From: DASUFI01 sp036274635
GTDB taxonomy: Bacteria; Planctomycetota; B15-G4
Direction: 5' to 3'
DNA: 22,080 nt
Assembly (NCBI GenBank): GCA_036274635.1
Contig: DASUFI010000293.1
Coordinates: 1 to 22,080, forward strand
Shown: piece by piece, positions 1-6,975 of the stretch
How positions within the stretch are numbered: position 1 is the stretch's first letter
Layout of the letters: every line of letters begins with the position of its first letter
Notes under the pieces: model-generated
Database searches by the model: none
What the model saw: the letters and a program-made list of their open reading frames with translations, nothing else
What the model was told of the DNA's origin: nothing
Translations under genes and position numbers: made by a program

Positions 1-22
1 TCGCCGCCTGCGCTGGCCTGTC

Positions 23-42
23 GGCGGGCCTTTCGGCCTGCC
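23..42. terminator. GC-rich hairpin at window edge
   Basis: GGCGGGCC (23-30), loop TTTC, GGCCTGCC (35-42) form an 8-bp stem with one G-T pair. No T-tract follows. It may end a gene lying to the left of the window. The rest of 1-165 shows no gene or clear promoter. Confidence 0.3.
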
Positions 43-156
43 TGCCGTGCGGGTGACATCGCTCGACAGGCCCAAAAGCGAAGCTGCGACCTTCTCGGGA
101 CCCGCACCCCCTCAGCGTCACGCTCGGCACGAGACATGCGAAGGACATGGCACACC

Positions 157-160
157 GGAG
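157..160 (+). promoter_or_regulatory. Shine-Dalgarno deciding the start at 166
   Basis: GGAG lies five bases before the ATG at 166. The earlier in-frame ATG at 136 has no comparable site and would put ten residues in front of a clean signal peptide. Confidence 0.5.
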
Positions 161-165
161 TTCCC

Positions 166-705
166 ATGTTCCGTCGGGCCGCCCTCGCCACCTGCCTTGC
201 GCTGTCGCCATTCCTGCTCGGGCCGCTTTCGGGGCCTGGCGGCGCGGCCGTGGCCTCGGCGCCGGCCACCACGCCCGACCTCGTCGCCACCTGGTTCAGG
301 CTCTGGGGGCAGTCGGTCTGCTTCGACGAGACGTGGCTGCTGCGCACCCTCGAGGACGACGCCGGCGTCGCCTTCAACTGCAATGGCGGCAGCGCGCGCC
401 TGCGTGTCGTCGCCGAGCAGCGGGTGACGGGCTTGCGTGCCTTCGACGAGGCGCCGGTGAGCTTCGTCGGAGAGCTCGAGCAGGGCGGATTCTCCACGTT
501 CGCGGTCGGCGTGGTCGTCGAGACGCCGCGGGGCAGCGCGTGTCTCGTCGGGCTGGACATCCGTGATGCGGAAACCAGCTTCCTCGTCCCGTACCTCACC
601 GTGGAAGAGGCGGGGCTGTCCGAGGTGACGGGCATCGTGGCCGCGGGTCTGCAGCGGCGCGGCAGCCCGCCGGCGCGCGGGGCGGCGCTCGCGGCCTTCC
701 GCTGA
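166..705 (+). CDS. Exported protein of unknown function
   Basis: This 179-residue product is not recognised. Starting at 166, it opens with an Arg-Arg pair and a hydrophobic stretch ending near ASA-P (about residue 30), which looks like a Sec signal peptide. The mature part is compact, with three cysteines (in SVCFDE, FNCNGG and SACLVG), and is rich in beta-favouring residues. The tail is Arg/Ala/Pro-rich. It has no membrane helix after the signal and lacks the C-terminal module found in later genes. The start is chosen for the GGAG at 157-160. The next gene is 248 bases downstream, across a bulged hairpin, so the gene probably forms its own unit. The reading frame has the GC-rich third positions typical of the window. 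The gene call is fairly safe, but no function can be assigned. Confidence 0.65.
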   Translation: MFRRAALATCLALSPFLLGPLSGPGGAAVASAPATTPDLVATWFRLWGQSVCFDETWLLRTLEDDAGVAFNCNGGSARLRVVAEQRVTGLRAFDEAPVSFVGELEQGGFSTFAVGVVVETPRGSACLVGLDIRDAETSFLVPYLTVEEAGLSEVTGIVAAGLQRRGSPPARGAALAAFR

Positions 706-731
706 GAGCGACGAGCGAGCGGCACGTACGG

Positions 732-777
732 GGTGGCAGCGACATGAAAGGCGTCGCAGTCCGACGCCGCTGCCGCC
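732..777 (+). terminator. Bulged hairpin downstream of the first gene
   Basis: The inner stem GGCGTCG (750-756) / CGACGCC (762-768) is perfect, with loop CAGTC. It sits inside a second stem, GGTGGCAGC (732-740) / GCTGCCGCC (769-777), which has one G-T pair. A nine-base bulge (741-749) lies on one side only. No T-tract follows. It starts 27 bases after the stop at 705, so it could be a terminator or 3' stabiliser; a structured RNA element is also possible. Confidence 0.45.
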
Positions 778-894
778 TGTCGCGCGGTCTGGGCAGACAA
801 TTCTCCAGATTGCCACGCTGCACCCCACGCGCGGCCCCTCGGCGCGTCCACAAGGGCCATCTTGCAGCGAATTGAGGGGGATTGCGGCGTGGCC

Positions 895-910
895 TTGGCA
901 CAAACCTTGC
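895..910 (+). promoter_or_regulatory. Sigma-54 (-24/-12) type promoter
   Basis: TTGGCAC (895-901), five bases, then TTGC (907-910). This matches the RpoN consensus TGGCAC-N5-TTGC without mismatch, with GG at -24 (897-898) and GC at -12 (909-910), exactly ten bases apart. Transcription would start near 921-922, leaving a leader of about 32 bases with a good ribosome binding site before the ATG at 954. No activator binding site could be identified. Confidence 0.6.
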
Positions 911-939
911 GATGTCCCTCCTCGGCGGTTCCGAGACGC

Positions 940-946
940 AAGGAGA
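940..946 (+). promoter_or_regulatory. Shine-Dalgarno for the sigma-region-4 protein
   Basis: AAGGAGA lies seven bases before the ATG at 954. It selects this start over the in-frame ATG at 882, which lies upstream of the sigma-54 motif and would fall outside its transcript. Confidence 0.65.
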
Positions 947-953
947 CTCGACC

Positions 954-1223
954 ATGCCCACGCTCGACGATCAGGCCCAGGCTCACCTTGACCCGGCTGC
1001 GACACGCGGTTCCGGGATGCTCGATGTCGTTCGTGCCGTGCTCGCGCGACTGCCTGCCGAGCAGCGCGAGATCGTCGTGCTCCTGGGTTACTACCGCCTC
1101 ACGCGGGACGAGATCAGCGCGCTGGTGAATCAGCCGGTGGCGCGCGTCGATGCGCTGTTCCGCGCCGCGGTGCGCAGCTTGAAGAGCATCCTGGGTGCGT
1201 CGCAGCAGCTCGGCTTCGCCTGA
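954..1223 (+). CDS. Stand-alone sigma-70 region 4-like DNA-binding protein
   Basis: An 89-residue protein made almost entirely of one sigma-70 region 4 helix-turn-helix. About residues 23-80 read as LPAEQREIVVLLGYYRL, then TRDEISALVNQP and VDALFRAAVRSLKSIL. This is the usual LPxxxRE...EIA...V...RA...L pattern of ECF sigma factors. Regions 1 and 2 are missing, so it cannot bind the -10 element or melt DNA as a full sigma factor. Likely roles are a transcriptional regulator or a decoy/partner for another factor; this is inference. The start at 954 has a strong Shine-Dalgarno, and a sigma-54 promoter lies at 895-910. The gene at 1296 follows after 72 bases with no hairpin between, so the two may be co-transcribed. 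Confidence 0.7.
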   Translation: MPTLDDQAQAHLDPAATRGSGMLDVVRAVLARLPAEQREIVVLLGYYRLTRDEISALVNQPVARVDALFRAAVRSLKSILGASQQLGFA

Positions 1224-1282
1224 GGGAAGGGCCGCTCGAGCAGTCGTCGCCTGGACGGGCACATCGGGCGCTGCTGCTTCGC

Positions 1283-1291
1283 GGGAGGAGG
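1283..1291 (+). promoter_or_regulatory. Strong Shine-Dalgarno for the gene at 1296
   Basis: GGGAGGAGG is a full-strength ribosome binding site four bases before the ATG. It is among the best in the window and supports a short gene that would otherwise be doubtful. Confidence 0.65.
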
Positions 1292-1295
1292 TTTC

Positions 1296-1664
1296 ATGCT
1301 TGCGTGCGGACAGGTTGCGATCGTGCTGCTGCTTGCCTCGCTGGCCCATGGGCAGGCCCTGGCGGGCGAGGTCGCGAATGCCGACATTGTGTTCCCTCCG
1401 CGTCCGGCCTTGGTCGGCTCCGTCCCCGCGGCGCCGGCCTCGGAGCTGGACGATCGCTCGCCGTTGGGCATGGACGACGAGCGCTTCGCGCAGCTCCTGC
1501 GCGAGGATCCGGACTCGGGGAGCTCGGACAGCCTCGGCTTCAGCGCCATCTCGACGATCCTGCTGGGCCTCGCGCTGCTCTGCGCCGCGGGGCCGATGGG
1601 CCGGCTGGTCGCCGGGCTGGAGAAGCCGCCGCGGCCGCGGCGCGCGGACGACCCGGGCTCGTAG
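1296..1664 (+). CDS. Small exported protein with C-terminal membrane segment
   Basis: 122 residues, not recognised. The N-terminus is hydrophobic (VAIVLLLASLAHG) and resembles a signal peptide, with Gln right after AHG. The middle is acidic (SELDD, MDDERF, REDPDSGSSD). Residues from about 86 to 107 form one hydrophobic helix (ISTILLGLALLCAAG and onward), followed by a basic, Pro-rich tail (EKPPRPRR). This layout of signal, short acidic ectodomain, one helix and positive tail fits a type I membrane protein. It also resembles sorting-type tails, but no LPXTG or PEP motif is visible. It lies 72 bases behind the sigma-region-4 gene on the same strand and may share its transcript; a membrane-bound partner for that regulator is a guess. 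It converges on the gene ending at 1686. Confidence 0.6.
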   Translation: MLACGQVAIVLLLASLAHGQALAGEVANADIVFPPRPALVGSVPAAPASELDDRSPLGMDDERFAQLLREDPDSGSSDSLGFSAISTILLGLALLCAAGPMGRLVAGLEKPPRPRRADDPGS

Positions 1665-1685
1665 GTCGGGCGCGAGACCGCGAAC

Positions 1686-3494
1686 TCAGGTCCCGATCAG
1701 CAGGTCCAGCGCATTGCTGAACTCGTACACCGCCCCGTTCCTGGCGATGCACTGCAGGATGAGGTGCACCGGCGCGCCCGCACCTCCGGAGACCGGCGCG
1801 CCGAAGCTGCCGGTGGCGTCCGTGCTGAAGCCGGCCAGAAGCGCGAGCACGGGGTTGGGCACGAGGATCCCGCCCTTGAGCGGCACGGGCGAGGCCGTGA
1901 GGCTCAGCGCGATGAAGAGCGGCTGGCTCGGCGCGGCGCCCTGGAGCGCCAGCGAGCCCGAGCTGCCCGCCTGCGTCAGGTCGTCTCCGCACAGGCTGAG
2001 CTCGAGCTTGCCGGGTCCGGCGAAGCCGAGGTCCGCCTGGCAGACCTGCTGGACCGGGTTGGTCTCGTTCTGGAAGTACCGCGTGCCCGAGCAGGTGCCG
2101 ATGAGCAGGTCGAGGTCGCCGTCCCTGTCGAAGTCGCCGAAGCCGACGTCGAAGGTGCCCTTGGTGTCCGGCACGGTCAGGCCGACCGCGCCCTTCCAGC
2201 CCGCGCCGAAGGTGCCGCTCGCGAGCTCCACCTCCTCCTTCAGGACGATGTTCATGTCGCCCGGCACCGTGCCGGTGTTGTGATAGATGTGCAGCCGGCG
2301 CATGCAGCCCGGCACGTCGCCGTCCACGTCCGTGATGATGACCTCGTTCCAGCCGTCGCCGTCGAGGTCGCGCATGGAGACGTTGTGGCCGAAGCCGTCG
2401 TCGAAGCTGTCGAGGAAGGTGAAGTTCTTCAGCGGCCCCCACAGCACGCGGTTCAGCGCGTCGTAGCCGGTGCCGAGGCGGAACTTGTCGTAGCCGTCGT
2501 CGGCGATCGCCGCGTCGACGACGCCGTCGTTGTTCAGGTTGCCGACGTCGAGGCCGTAGGGCGAGCTGCTGCCCATGTCCTGGAAGCTCATGGCCGTGAA
2601 GTCGCCCACGGCCGCGGGGTCGTTGTAGATGGCCCGCACGGCGATCGGGCTCTGGAGCGTGGAGTCCTTGGCGATGTCGGTGTGGCCGTCGGCGTTCAGG
2701 TCGTACAGCACGACGTCGGCGCCGAAGCCGGACTCGAGCTGCATGGTCGTGAGGCGCGCGAAGCTCTCGTCGGTGAAGAAGCCGTTCCCGTCGTTCACCA
2801 GCAGGCGATCGTTCAGGTCGGTGCCCGCCAGCTCGAAGAGGCCTGTCTCGGTGCCGTCATAGTCGACGAAGTAGAGGTCGGCGGCGCCGTCGCCGGTGAC
2901 GTCGCTGGCGCCGAGGCCGCAGAAGCGCGGCGCGACGGGCAGGCCGCCCACGGTGTACAGCTGCGGGATGCGGGTGTCCTCGTTGCGCAGCCCGAGCCAG
3001 TTGCCGCCCGCGTCCTCGCCCAGGTTGAGGTACACGCGCGGATGGCTGAGGGACTTGGGATCGCCGTCCGAGAGCGAGGCGGCCGTGATCACCTCGAGCC
3101 AGCCGTCGCCGTCGACGTCGGCGAGGGCGCAGTCGCGGTTGTTGCAGGGCGTGAGGAAGCCGGCGTCGCCCGGGACGTCGGAGGCCGCGGCGTAGGCGTC
3201 GGTCTCGTCGGTCAGCACGCCGGACTCGTTCATGAGCAGGTAGGCGCGCCGCTTGCCCAGCTGCGAGGCCTGCTGCTTGCGCACGGCCACGACGTCGTCC
3301 CAGCCGTCCTGGTCGAGGTCGCCGGTGCGGAACAGCACCTGCGTGTCCGAGTCGCTCAGCGTGAGCTGCGGCAGGGCGAGCTGTGCGGGCTGCTTGGTGA
3401 AGGTCAGCCACGGATTGCCGAGCTGCGCGCCGGCGGGAGCGGCGAGGAGCAGCAGGGAGGCCGTCGACGCCAGGACGCTGGGCGTGCGTGACAT
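1686..3494 (-). CDS. Exported FG-GAP/VCBS repeat protein with C-terminal module
   Basis: 602 residues. The signal peptide ends PAGA-Q (cleavage about 23/24). The body holds about eight FG-GAP/VCBS-type calcium-binding loops: DLDQDGWDD near residue 59, then DVDGDGWLE, DVTGDGAAD, DLNADGHTD, NLNNDGVVD, DLDGDGWNE, DVDGD and DFDRDGDLD. Such repeats build an integrin-like beta-propeller on the cell surface or outside the cell. About residues 485-602 are a variant of the C-terminal module shared across the window (PLKGG instead of PFKGG, EFSNAL near the end, but ending in IGT rather than GVTP). The role is likely adhesion or carbohydrate/matrix binding; no catalytic residues are visible. The stop is 22 bases from the stop of the convergent gene at 1664, with no hairpin between. 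Confidence 0.88.
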   Translation of the reverse strand: MSRTPSVLASTASLLLLAAPAGAQLGNPWLTFTKQPAQLALPQLTLSDSDTQVLFRTGDLDQDGWDDVVAVRKQQASQLGKRRAYLLMNESGVLTDETDAYAAASDVPGDAGFLTPCNNRDCALADVDGDGWLEVITAASLSDGDPKSLSHPRVYLNLGEDAGGNWLGLRNEDTRIPQLYTVGGLPVAPRFCGLGASDVTGDGAADLYFVDYDGTETGLFELAGTDLNDRLLVNDGNGFFTDESFARLTTMQLESGFGADVVLYDLNADGHTDIAKDSTLQSPIAVRAIYNDPAAVGDFTAMSFQDMGSSSPYGLDVGNLNNDGVVDAAIADDGYDKFRLGTGYDALNRVLWGPLKNFTFLDSFDDGFGHNVSMRDLDGDGWNEVIITDVDGDVPGCMRRLHIYHNTGTVPGDMNIVLKEEVELASGTFGAGWKGAVGLTVPDTKGTFDVGFGDFDRDGDLDLLIGTCSGTRYFQNETNPVQQVCQADLGFAGPGKLELSLCGDDLTQAGSSGSLALQGAAPSQPLFIALSLTASPVPLKGGILVPNPVLALLAGFSTDATGSFGAPVSGGAGAPVHLILQCIARNGAVYEFSNALDLLIGT

Positions 3495-3594
3495 GGGCTG
3501 GGACTCCGCGACGGGGCGCAGAGCGCCGCGCGGGACGATTCAGCCGCGTGGGCGTTCGGGCCCCTCGATATCCCAGAACCGTGAGGATCCGGCA

Positions 3595-3625
3595 GGCGTC
3601 ACCGGCCGGCTCAGGGTGTGACGCC
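3595..3625 (-). terminator. Inverted repeat spanning the stop codon
   Basis: GGCGTCAC (3595-3602) and GTGACGCC (3618-3625) are perfect 8-base inverted copies around a 15-base loop. The loop includes the stop codon (3611-3613) and the last codons of the gene ending here. No T-tract is present. It could act as a terminator or 3' stabiliser. This is the only structure seen in the gap 3495-3610. Confidence 0.3.
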
Positions 3626-5401
3626 CGAGAGGCCGTTGCTGGCCGCGAAACCCTTGGGCCCCGCGCCGTCCACGATCCACTCCTGGAACCAGACCGTGAG
3701 GCCCGACGGCACGCCGGCGGGCCAAGCGGCCGAGAGCGCCAGCGCGCCCGCGGGCGAAGTCGGGAGGCCGGGAATGAGCACGTCGACGGCAGGCACGAGC
3801 GTGCCGCCCTTGAACGGCAGGTTCAGCGCGCTCAAGCCGACGACGAGTGCGGCCGAGGAATTCTCGAGCGCGCCGCTGAGCGTGAGCGACACCGGCAGGC
3901 CCGCGCACAACAGGCCGCTGCCCGCCAGCTGCGGCGCGCCGTGCGTGCCGGCCAGCGCCGCGCCGAGGTCGATCCACGTGAGGCCTGCGCCCAGCGTGCC
4001 GTCGGGACGCACGGACTGGCCGTAGACGTCGGGCGTGCCGTTGCGGTCGTCTTCCCAGATGACCTTGGCGACGCCGGCGCAGTCGATGGCGACGGGGAGG
4101 CGCGACTTGGTGCTGGCGACGGACGAGACCACCAGCGGTGCGCCCCACGGCTGGCTGCCGGCCGCGTCCACGCGCAGCGCCAGCGCGCGATCCTTGCCGA
4201 ACTGCGCGGTGGGCTCGTCGTAGAGGAACACCTGCGCGCCGTCCTTCCACGGCACGCTGCGCGGCGGGCTCTTGAAGTCCGCGTCCAGCGCCAGCAGCGG
4301 CAGGCCGCCCGCGCCCCACTGCGGCACGCCGGCGCTGCTGAAGCGCTGGCCGTACAGGCCCCATTGCGACTGCAGGCTGTTCTCCTCGTTCCAGAACATG
4401 AGGATGTCGCCGCCGGGCGCAGGATAGCTGAGCGTCGGGTTGAGGTGGTTGCGGTTGGGCGTGCTGGCCACGGCCACGCCGTCGTGCGGGAAGAGCTCGG
4501 CGCCCGTCGCATCGAGGTGCTGCGCGAAGCTGTTGAACAGGACAGCCGGGGCCGCGTGCCACCACACGAGCGCGCCGCCCGTGCCGTCGTCCGCGATGCC
4601 GGGCTGGTGCGCGATGGGCACCGAGGCCGCGTCGTACACGGCCTTCACGGGCCACAGCGCCGCGCCCGTGGTCGAGAACTTGCTCGCGCGCACGTGGCGC
4701 TGGCTGGCGAAGGACGTGATGTCGCGCACCCAGCACATGACGACGCTGCCGGCGTCGGAGGGCGCGAGGGCATTGAAGGCCGGGTCCTTGCCGGCCTCGG
4801 ACACGACGGTGAGTCCCCCCGGCACGAAGCGCGGCGTGCCGTCGGGCCCGAGGCGCTGCATCATGATGCCGCCGTCCACGCCACTGGGGATGCGCGCCCA
4901 GGCGAAGACCAGGTCGCCGTCCGTCGCCTCGCACACGCGCGGCGCGGGCTCGAAGTCGTTGTTGGCCGAGAGCGTCACACCGTCCGGGCCCCACAGCTCG
5001 GCGCCCGCCGGCGAGATCTTGTAGGCGTACACGTCGAGGTCCGCGCCGGCGCGTGTGTCCGTGAACACGAGCACACAGTTGTCGCTGCTGTCGGCGATGA
5101 GCTCCCAGTCCACGAGGCTGCTCGACTGCGAGTGTGTGCTCACGGGCAGGCCGCTGGCGGCGAACTGAGGCACGCCCGCCGGGTCGAGCCGCTGCACGAA
5201 CATGTCGTAGTTGCCCGAGGCGTTGTCGAACCAGCCCACCCAGCAGCCGCCGTCGGACGTGGCCGCGATCTTGGGCGTCACCTGCTCGCCGGGCTTGGTC
5301 ACGATGGCCAGGTTGACGGCCGGATCGGACGACCATTGGGCACGCGCGAGGCCAGGCACGAGGAGCAGCACGGCCAGGGACGCGAGGCGCGGGGGCGACA
5401 T
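3611..5401 (-). CDS. Exported propeller-like repeat protein with C-terminal module
   Basis: 596 residues from the ATG at 5401. That start gives a clean signal peptide (MSPPRLASLAVLLLVPGLARA, cut before Gln). An in-frame ATG at 5461 would add 20 polar residues. The body repeats a motif of the type 'Y-G-Q-R ... G-V-P-Q-W/F ... G-G-L-P', for example FVQRLDPAGVPQF, MMQRLGPDGTPRF and YGQRFSSAGVPQW, each followed by a strand rich in Val/Trp (VWWHAAP, LMFWNEE, VIWEDDRNG). This looks like a beta-propeller or beta-sandwich array. Residues 476-596 are a full copy of the shared C-terminal module: PFKGG at module positions 54-58 and a GVTP end. There are no catalytic motifs; a surface or secreted binding protein is likely. 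The gene lies 116 bases upstream of the FG-GAP gene on the same strand. Confidence 0.85.
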   Translation of the reverse strand: MSPPRLASLAVLLLVPGLARAQWSSDPAVNLAIVTKPGEQVTPKIAATSDGGCWVGWFDNASGNYDMFVQRLDPAGVPQFAASGLPVSTHSQSSSLVDWELIADSSDNCVLVFTDTRAGADLDVYAYKISPAGAELWGPDGVTLSANNDFEPAPRVCEATDGDLVFAWARIPSGVDGGIMMQRLGPDGTPRFVPGGLTVVSEAGKDPAFNALAPSDAGSVVMCWVRDITSFASQRHVRASKFSTTGAALWPVKAVYDAASVPIAHQPGIADDGTGGALVWWHAAPAVLFNSFAQHLDATGAELFPHDGVAVASTPNRNHLNPTLSYPAPGGDILMFWNEENSLQSQWGLYGQRFSSAGVPQWGAGGLPLLALDADFKSPPRSVPWKDGAQVFLYDEPTAQFGKDRALALRVDAAGSQPWGAPLVVSSVASTKSRLPVAIDCAGVAKVIWEDDRNGTPDVYGQSVRPDGTLGAGLTWIDLGAALAGTHGAPQLAGSGLLCAGLPVSLTLSGALENSSAALVVGLSALNLPFKGGTLVPAVDVLIPGLPTSPAGALALSAAWPAGVPSGLTVWFQEWIVDGAGPKGFAASNGLSGVTP

Positions 5402-5691
5402 GGTGATGACTCGGGGGGAGACGAGGATGCGCTCGGAGCCGCGAAATGACAGTCGGCTCATGGTAGCAGGCTGACCGCGCCGACCCGGCGGCCGCCCGGG
5501 CACGCGGCTCCGGCTCCCGAACTCGATCCTGTGACATCGCGGTCATGCGCGGAGCGCTCGCGGGTCCTGGCAATCCGGGTTACAGTCGCCAACCCCCACG
5601 CGCGATGCGCGCTGCCTGACCCGAAATGCCCGAGCCGTATTGCGGTTCGGATTCGGCGGCGTGTGTGCGCAACCCGATTCGAATCACCACC

Positions 5692-5695
5692 GGAG
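5692..5695 (+). promoter_or_regulatory. Shine-Dalgarno supporting a GTG start at 5704
   Basis: GGAG lies eight bases before GTG. An in-frame ATG at 5626 has no such site and would bury the signal peptide behind 26 polar residues. Confidence 0.55.
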
Positions 5696-5703
5696 CTGCA
5701 CTC

Positions 5704-6900
5704 GTGCGGTCACAGACCGTCTTCCTGGCGCTCTTGTCGAGTGCCTGTCTGCTTCCTCTCACGCCCGTGTGTGCCACGGAGTGGGTCGTCAGCTCCGATG
5801 GCTCCGCCCAATTCACCGATATCCAGCCCGCCGTGGACACGGCACAGGACGGCGACCTGATCCGGGTCATGCCGGGCAACTACGGCAAGGTGAACATCCA
5901 GCACAAGCTCGTCTCGCTGCTCGGCACGGGCGCCAGCGCCACCACCGTCGACTCGCTGCGAGTCGCCGGGGCGGCGGCGGGCTTCGTGAGCGTCTCGGCG
6001 CTCTCGATCACGCACAACACGGGCTTCTCGTCGAACCAGGCCACCATCGTCCTGCGCGACTGCGTGGGCCGGGACCTGCTCATCAGCGGCTGCCATTCCG
6101 TCTTCGTCGAGAACTGGCACGGCCGGCGCGGCACGAGCGACGCGGTCGACGCGCTGTGGCTCACGTCGTCGGAGTTCGTGGGCCCGCAGGGCAAGGACGC
6201 CGTGTGGTCCGGCCCGGCGGGCGGCTGGAGCCAGCTGCCGACGCCGGGCATGGCCGGCTTCGGTGCGCGGCACTCGGTGCTCTACGTCGACCTTGGCAGC
6301 TTCAGCGGCGGCGCCGGCGGCAAGGGCTCATGCGTGCAGGCGCAGGGCTATCTCGACGGCGCGCCCGGCGGCGCCGGCCTCGAGGACGAGACCGGCGACT
6401 GCGCCCTCTGGATCGCGAAGAGCACCTTCCATCCCGGCGCCGGCGGCAAGGGCGGCTCGACGTGCGCGCGGAAGGCCGGCGCGAGTGACGTGCAGACCCA
6501 GCCCGGCACCGTGCTGAAGTGGGACCAGCAGGGCGCCGACCTCTTCCCCCTCTCGATCCTGGCGCCTTCGGTCATCGGCTCGCACACCACGATCGAGGTG
6601 TGGGGCCATCCGGGCGACGGGGTGATGCTGATGATCGCGACCCATCCGGCCAGCGTGCTCGACGGCAGCGCGGCCGGCTTCCCGCTGGGCGTCGACCTCA
6701 GCCTGGGCGTGGTGAACCTGTGGCCGCTCACCCGCAAGGTCGGGAGCAACGGCTACCTGCTGTGGGAGCACAAGATCCCGAACGAGCCGCTGCTCGTGGG
6801 CACGGCGACCTTCGTGCAAGCCCTGCTGATCGCGCCGGCCTCGGCCCCCTACCACCCGCCGATGAACACCGGCGTGAGCACGTCGATCATCAGCGATTGA
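5704..6900 (+). CDS. Exported right-handed beta-helix (pectin-lyase-fold) protein
   Basis: 398 residues from a GTG start. The signal peptide ends PVCA-T (about 24/25), one of the few here without Gln after the cut. The opening of the mature protein (FTDIQPAVDTAQDGDLIRV, then PGNY) is the classic entry to pectin-lyase-fold or periplasmic copper-binding-type beta-helices. Strand-turn repeats follow to about residue 180. A Gly-rich stretch follows with two similar segments (GGAGGKGSCVQAQGY and GAGGKGGSTCARKAG). The last 120 or so residues (LPLSIL-like strand, GVVNLWPL, IPNEPLLVG, TFVQALL) resemble a divergent C-terminal module. The family includes polysaccharide lyases, but no catalytic residues could be assigned, so binding or adhesion is equally possible. 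It ends at a strong hairpin shared with the convergent lactonase gene. Confidence 0.82.
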   Translation: MRSQTVFLALLSSACLLPLTPVCATEWVVSSDGSAQFTDIQPAVDTAQDGDLIRVMPGNYGKVNIQHKLVSLLGTGASATTVDSLRVAGAAAGFVSVSALSITHNTGFSSNQATIVLRDCVGRDLLISGCHSVFVENWHGRRGTSDAVDALWLTSSEFVGPQGKDAVWSGPAGGWSQLPTPGMAGFGARHSVLYVDLGSFSGGAGGKGSCVQAQGYLDGAPGGAGLEDETGDCALWIAKSTFHPGAGGKGGSTCARKAGASDVQTQPGTVLKWDQQGADLFPLSILAPSVIGSHTTIEVWGHPGDGVMLMIATHPASVLDGSAAGFPLGVDLSLGVVNLWPLTRKVGSNGYLLWEHKIPNEPLLVGTATFVQALLIAPASAPYHPPMNTGVSTSIISD

Positions 6901-6919
6901 CGGGGAGCGGCGGAACGAA

Positions 6920-6958
6920 CGCGCCGGCGCGGGCGAGAGATCCGCCCACGCCGGCGCG
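6920..6958. terminator. Bidirectional hairpin terminator between convergent genes
   Basis: Ten pairs, one C-A mismatch and five more pairs join 6920-6935 to 6943-6958, with loop AGAGATC. It lies 19 bases after the stop at 6900 and 17 bases beyond the stop at 6976. It resembles the hairpin at 8198-8239 that follows the paralogous gene. No clear T-tract is present. Confidence 0.65.
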
Positions 6959-6975
6959 CGCAGAGTAGCCCTGGA

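Noticed and set aside
1600..1664. LPXTG or PEP-CTERM sorting signal in the small membrane protein
   Set aside because: Helix and basic tail are present, but neither motif is.
1764..5449. Very long open frames on the plus strand, opposite the two large minus-strand genes
   Set aside because: Their translations are Arg/Ala/Val/His/Gly-rich with no domain; the minus strand gives signal peptides, calcium loops and the C-terminal module. They are shadows of high-GC codon bias.
5461..5503. Earlier starts for the propeller gene ending at 3611
   Set aside because: They place 20 or more polar residues before the signal peptide and lack a ribosome binding site.
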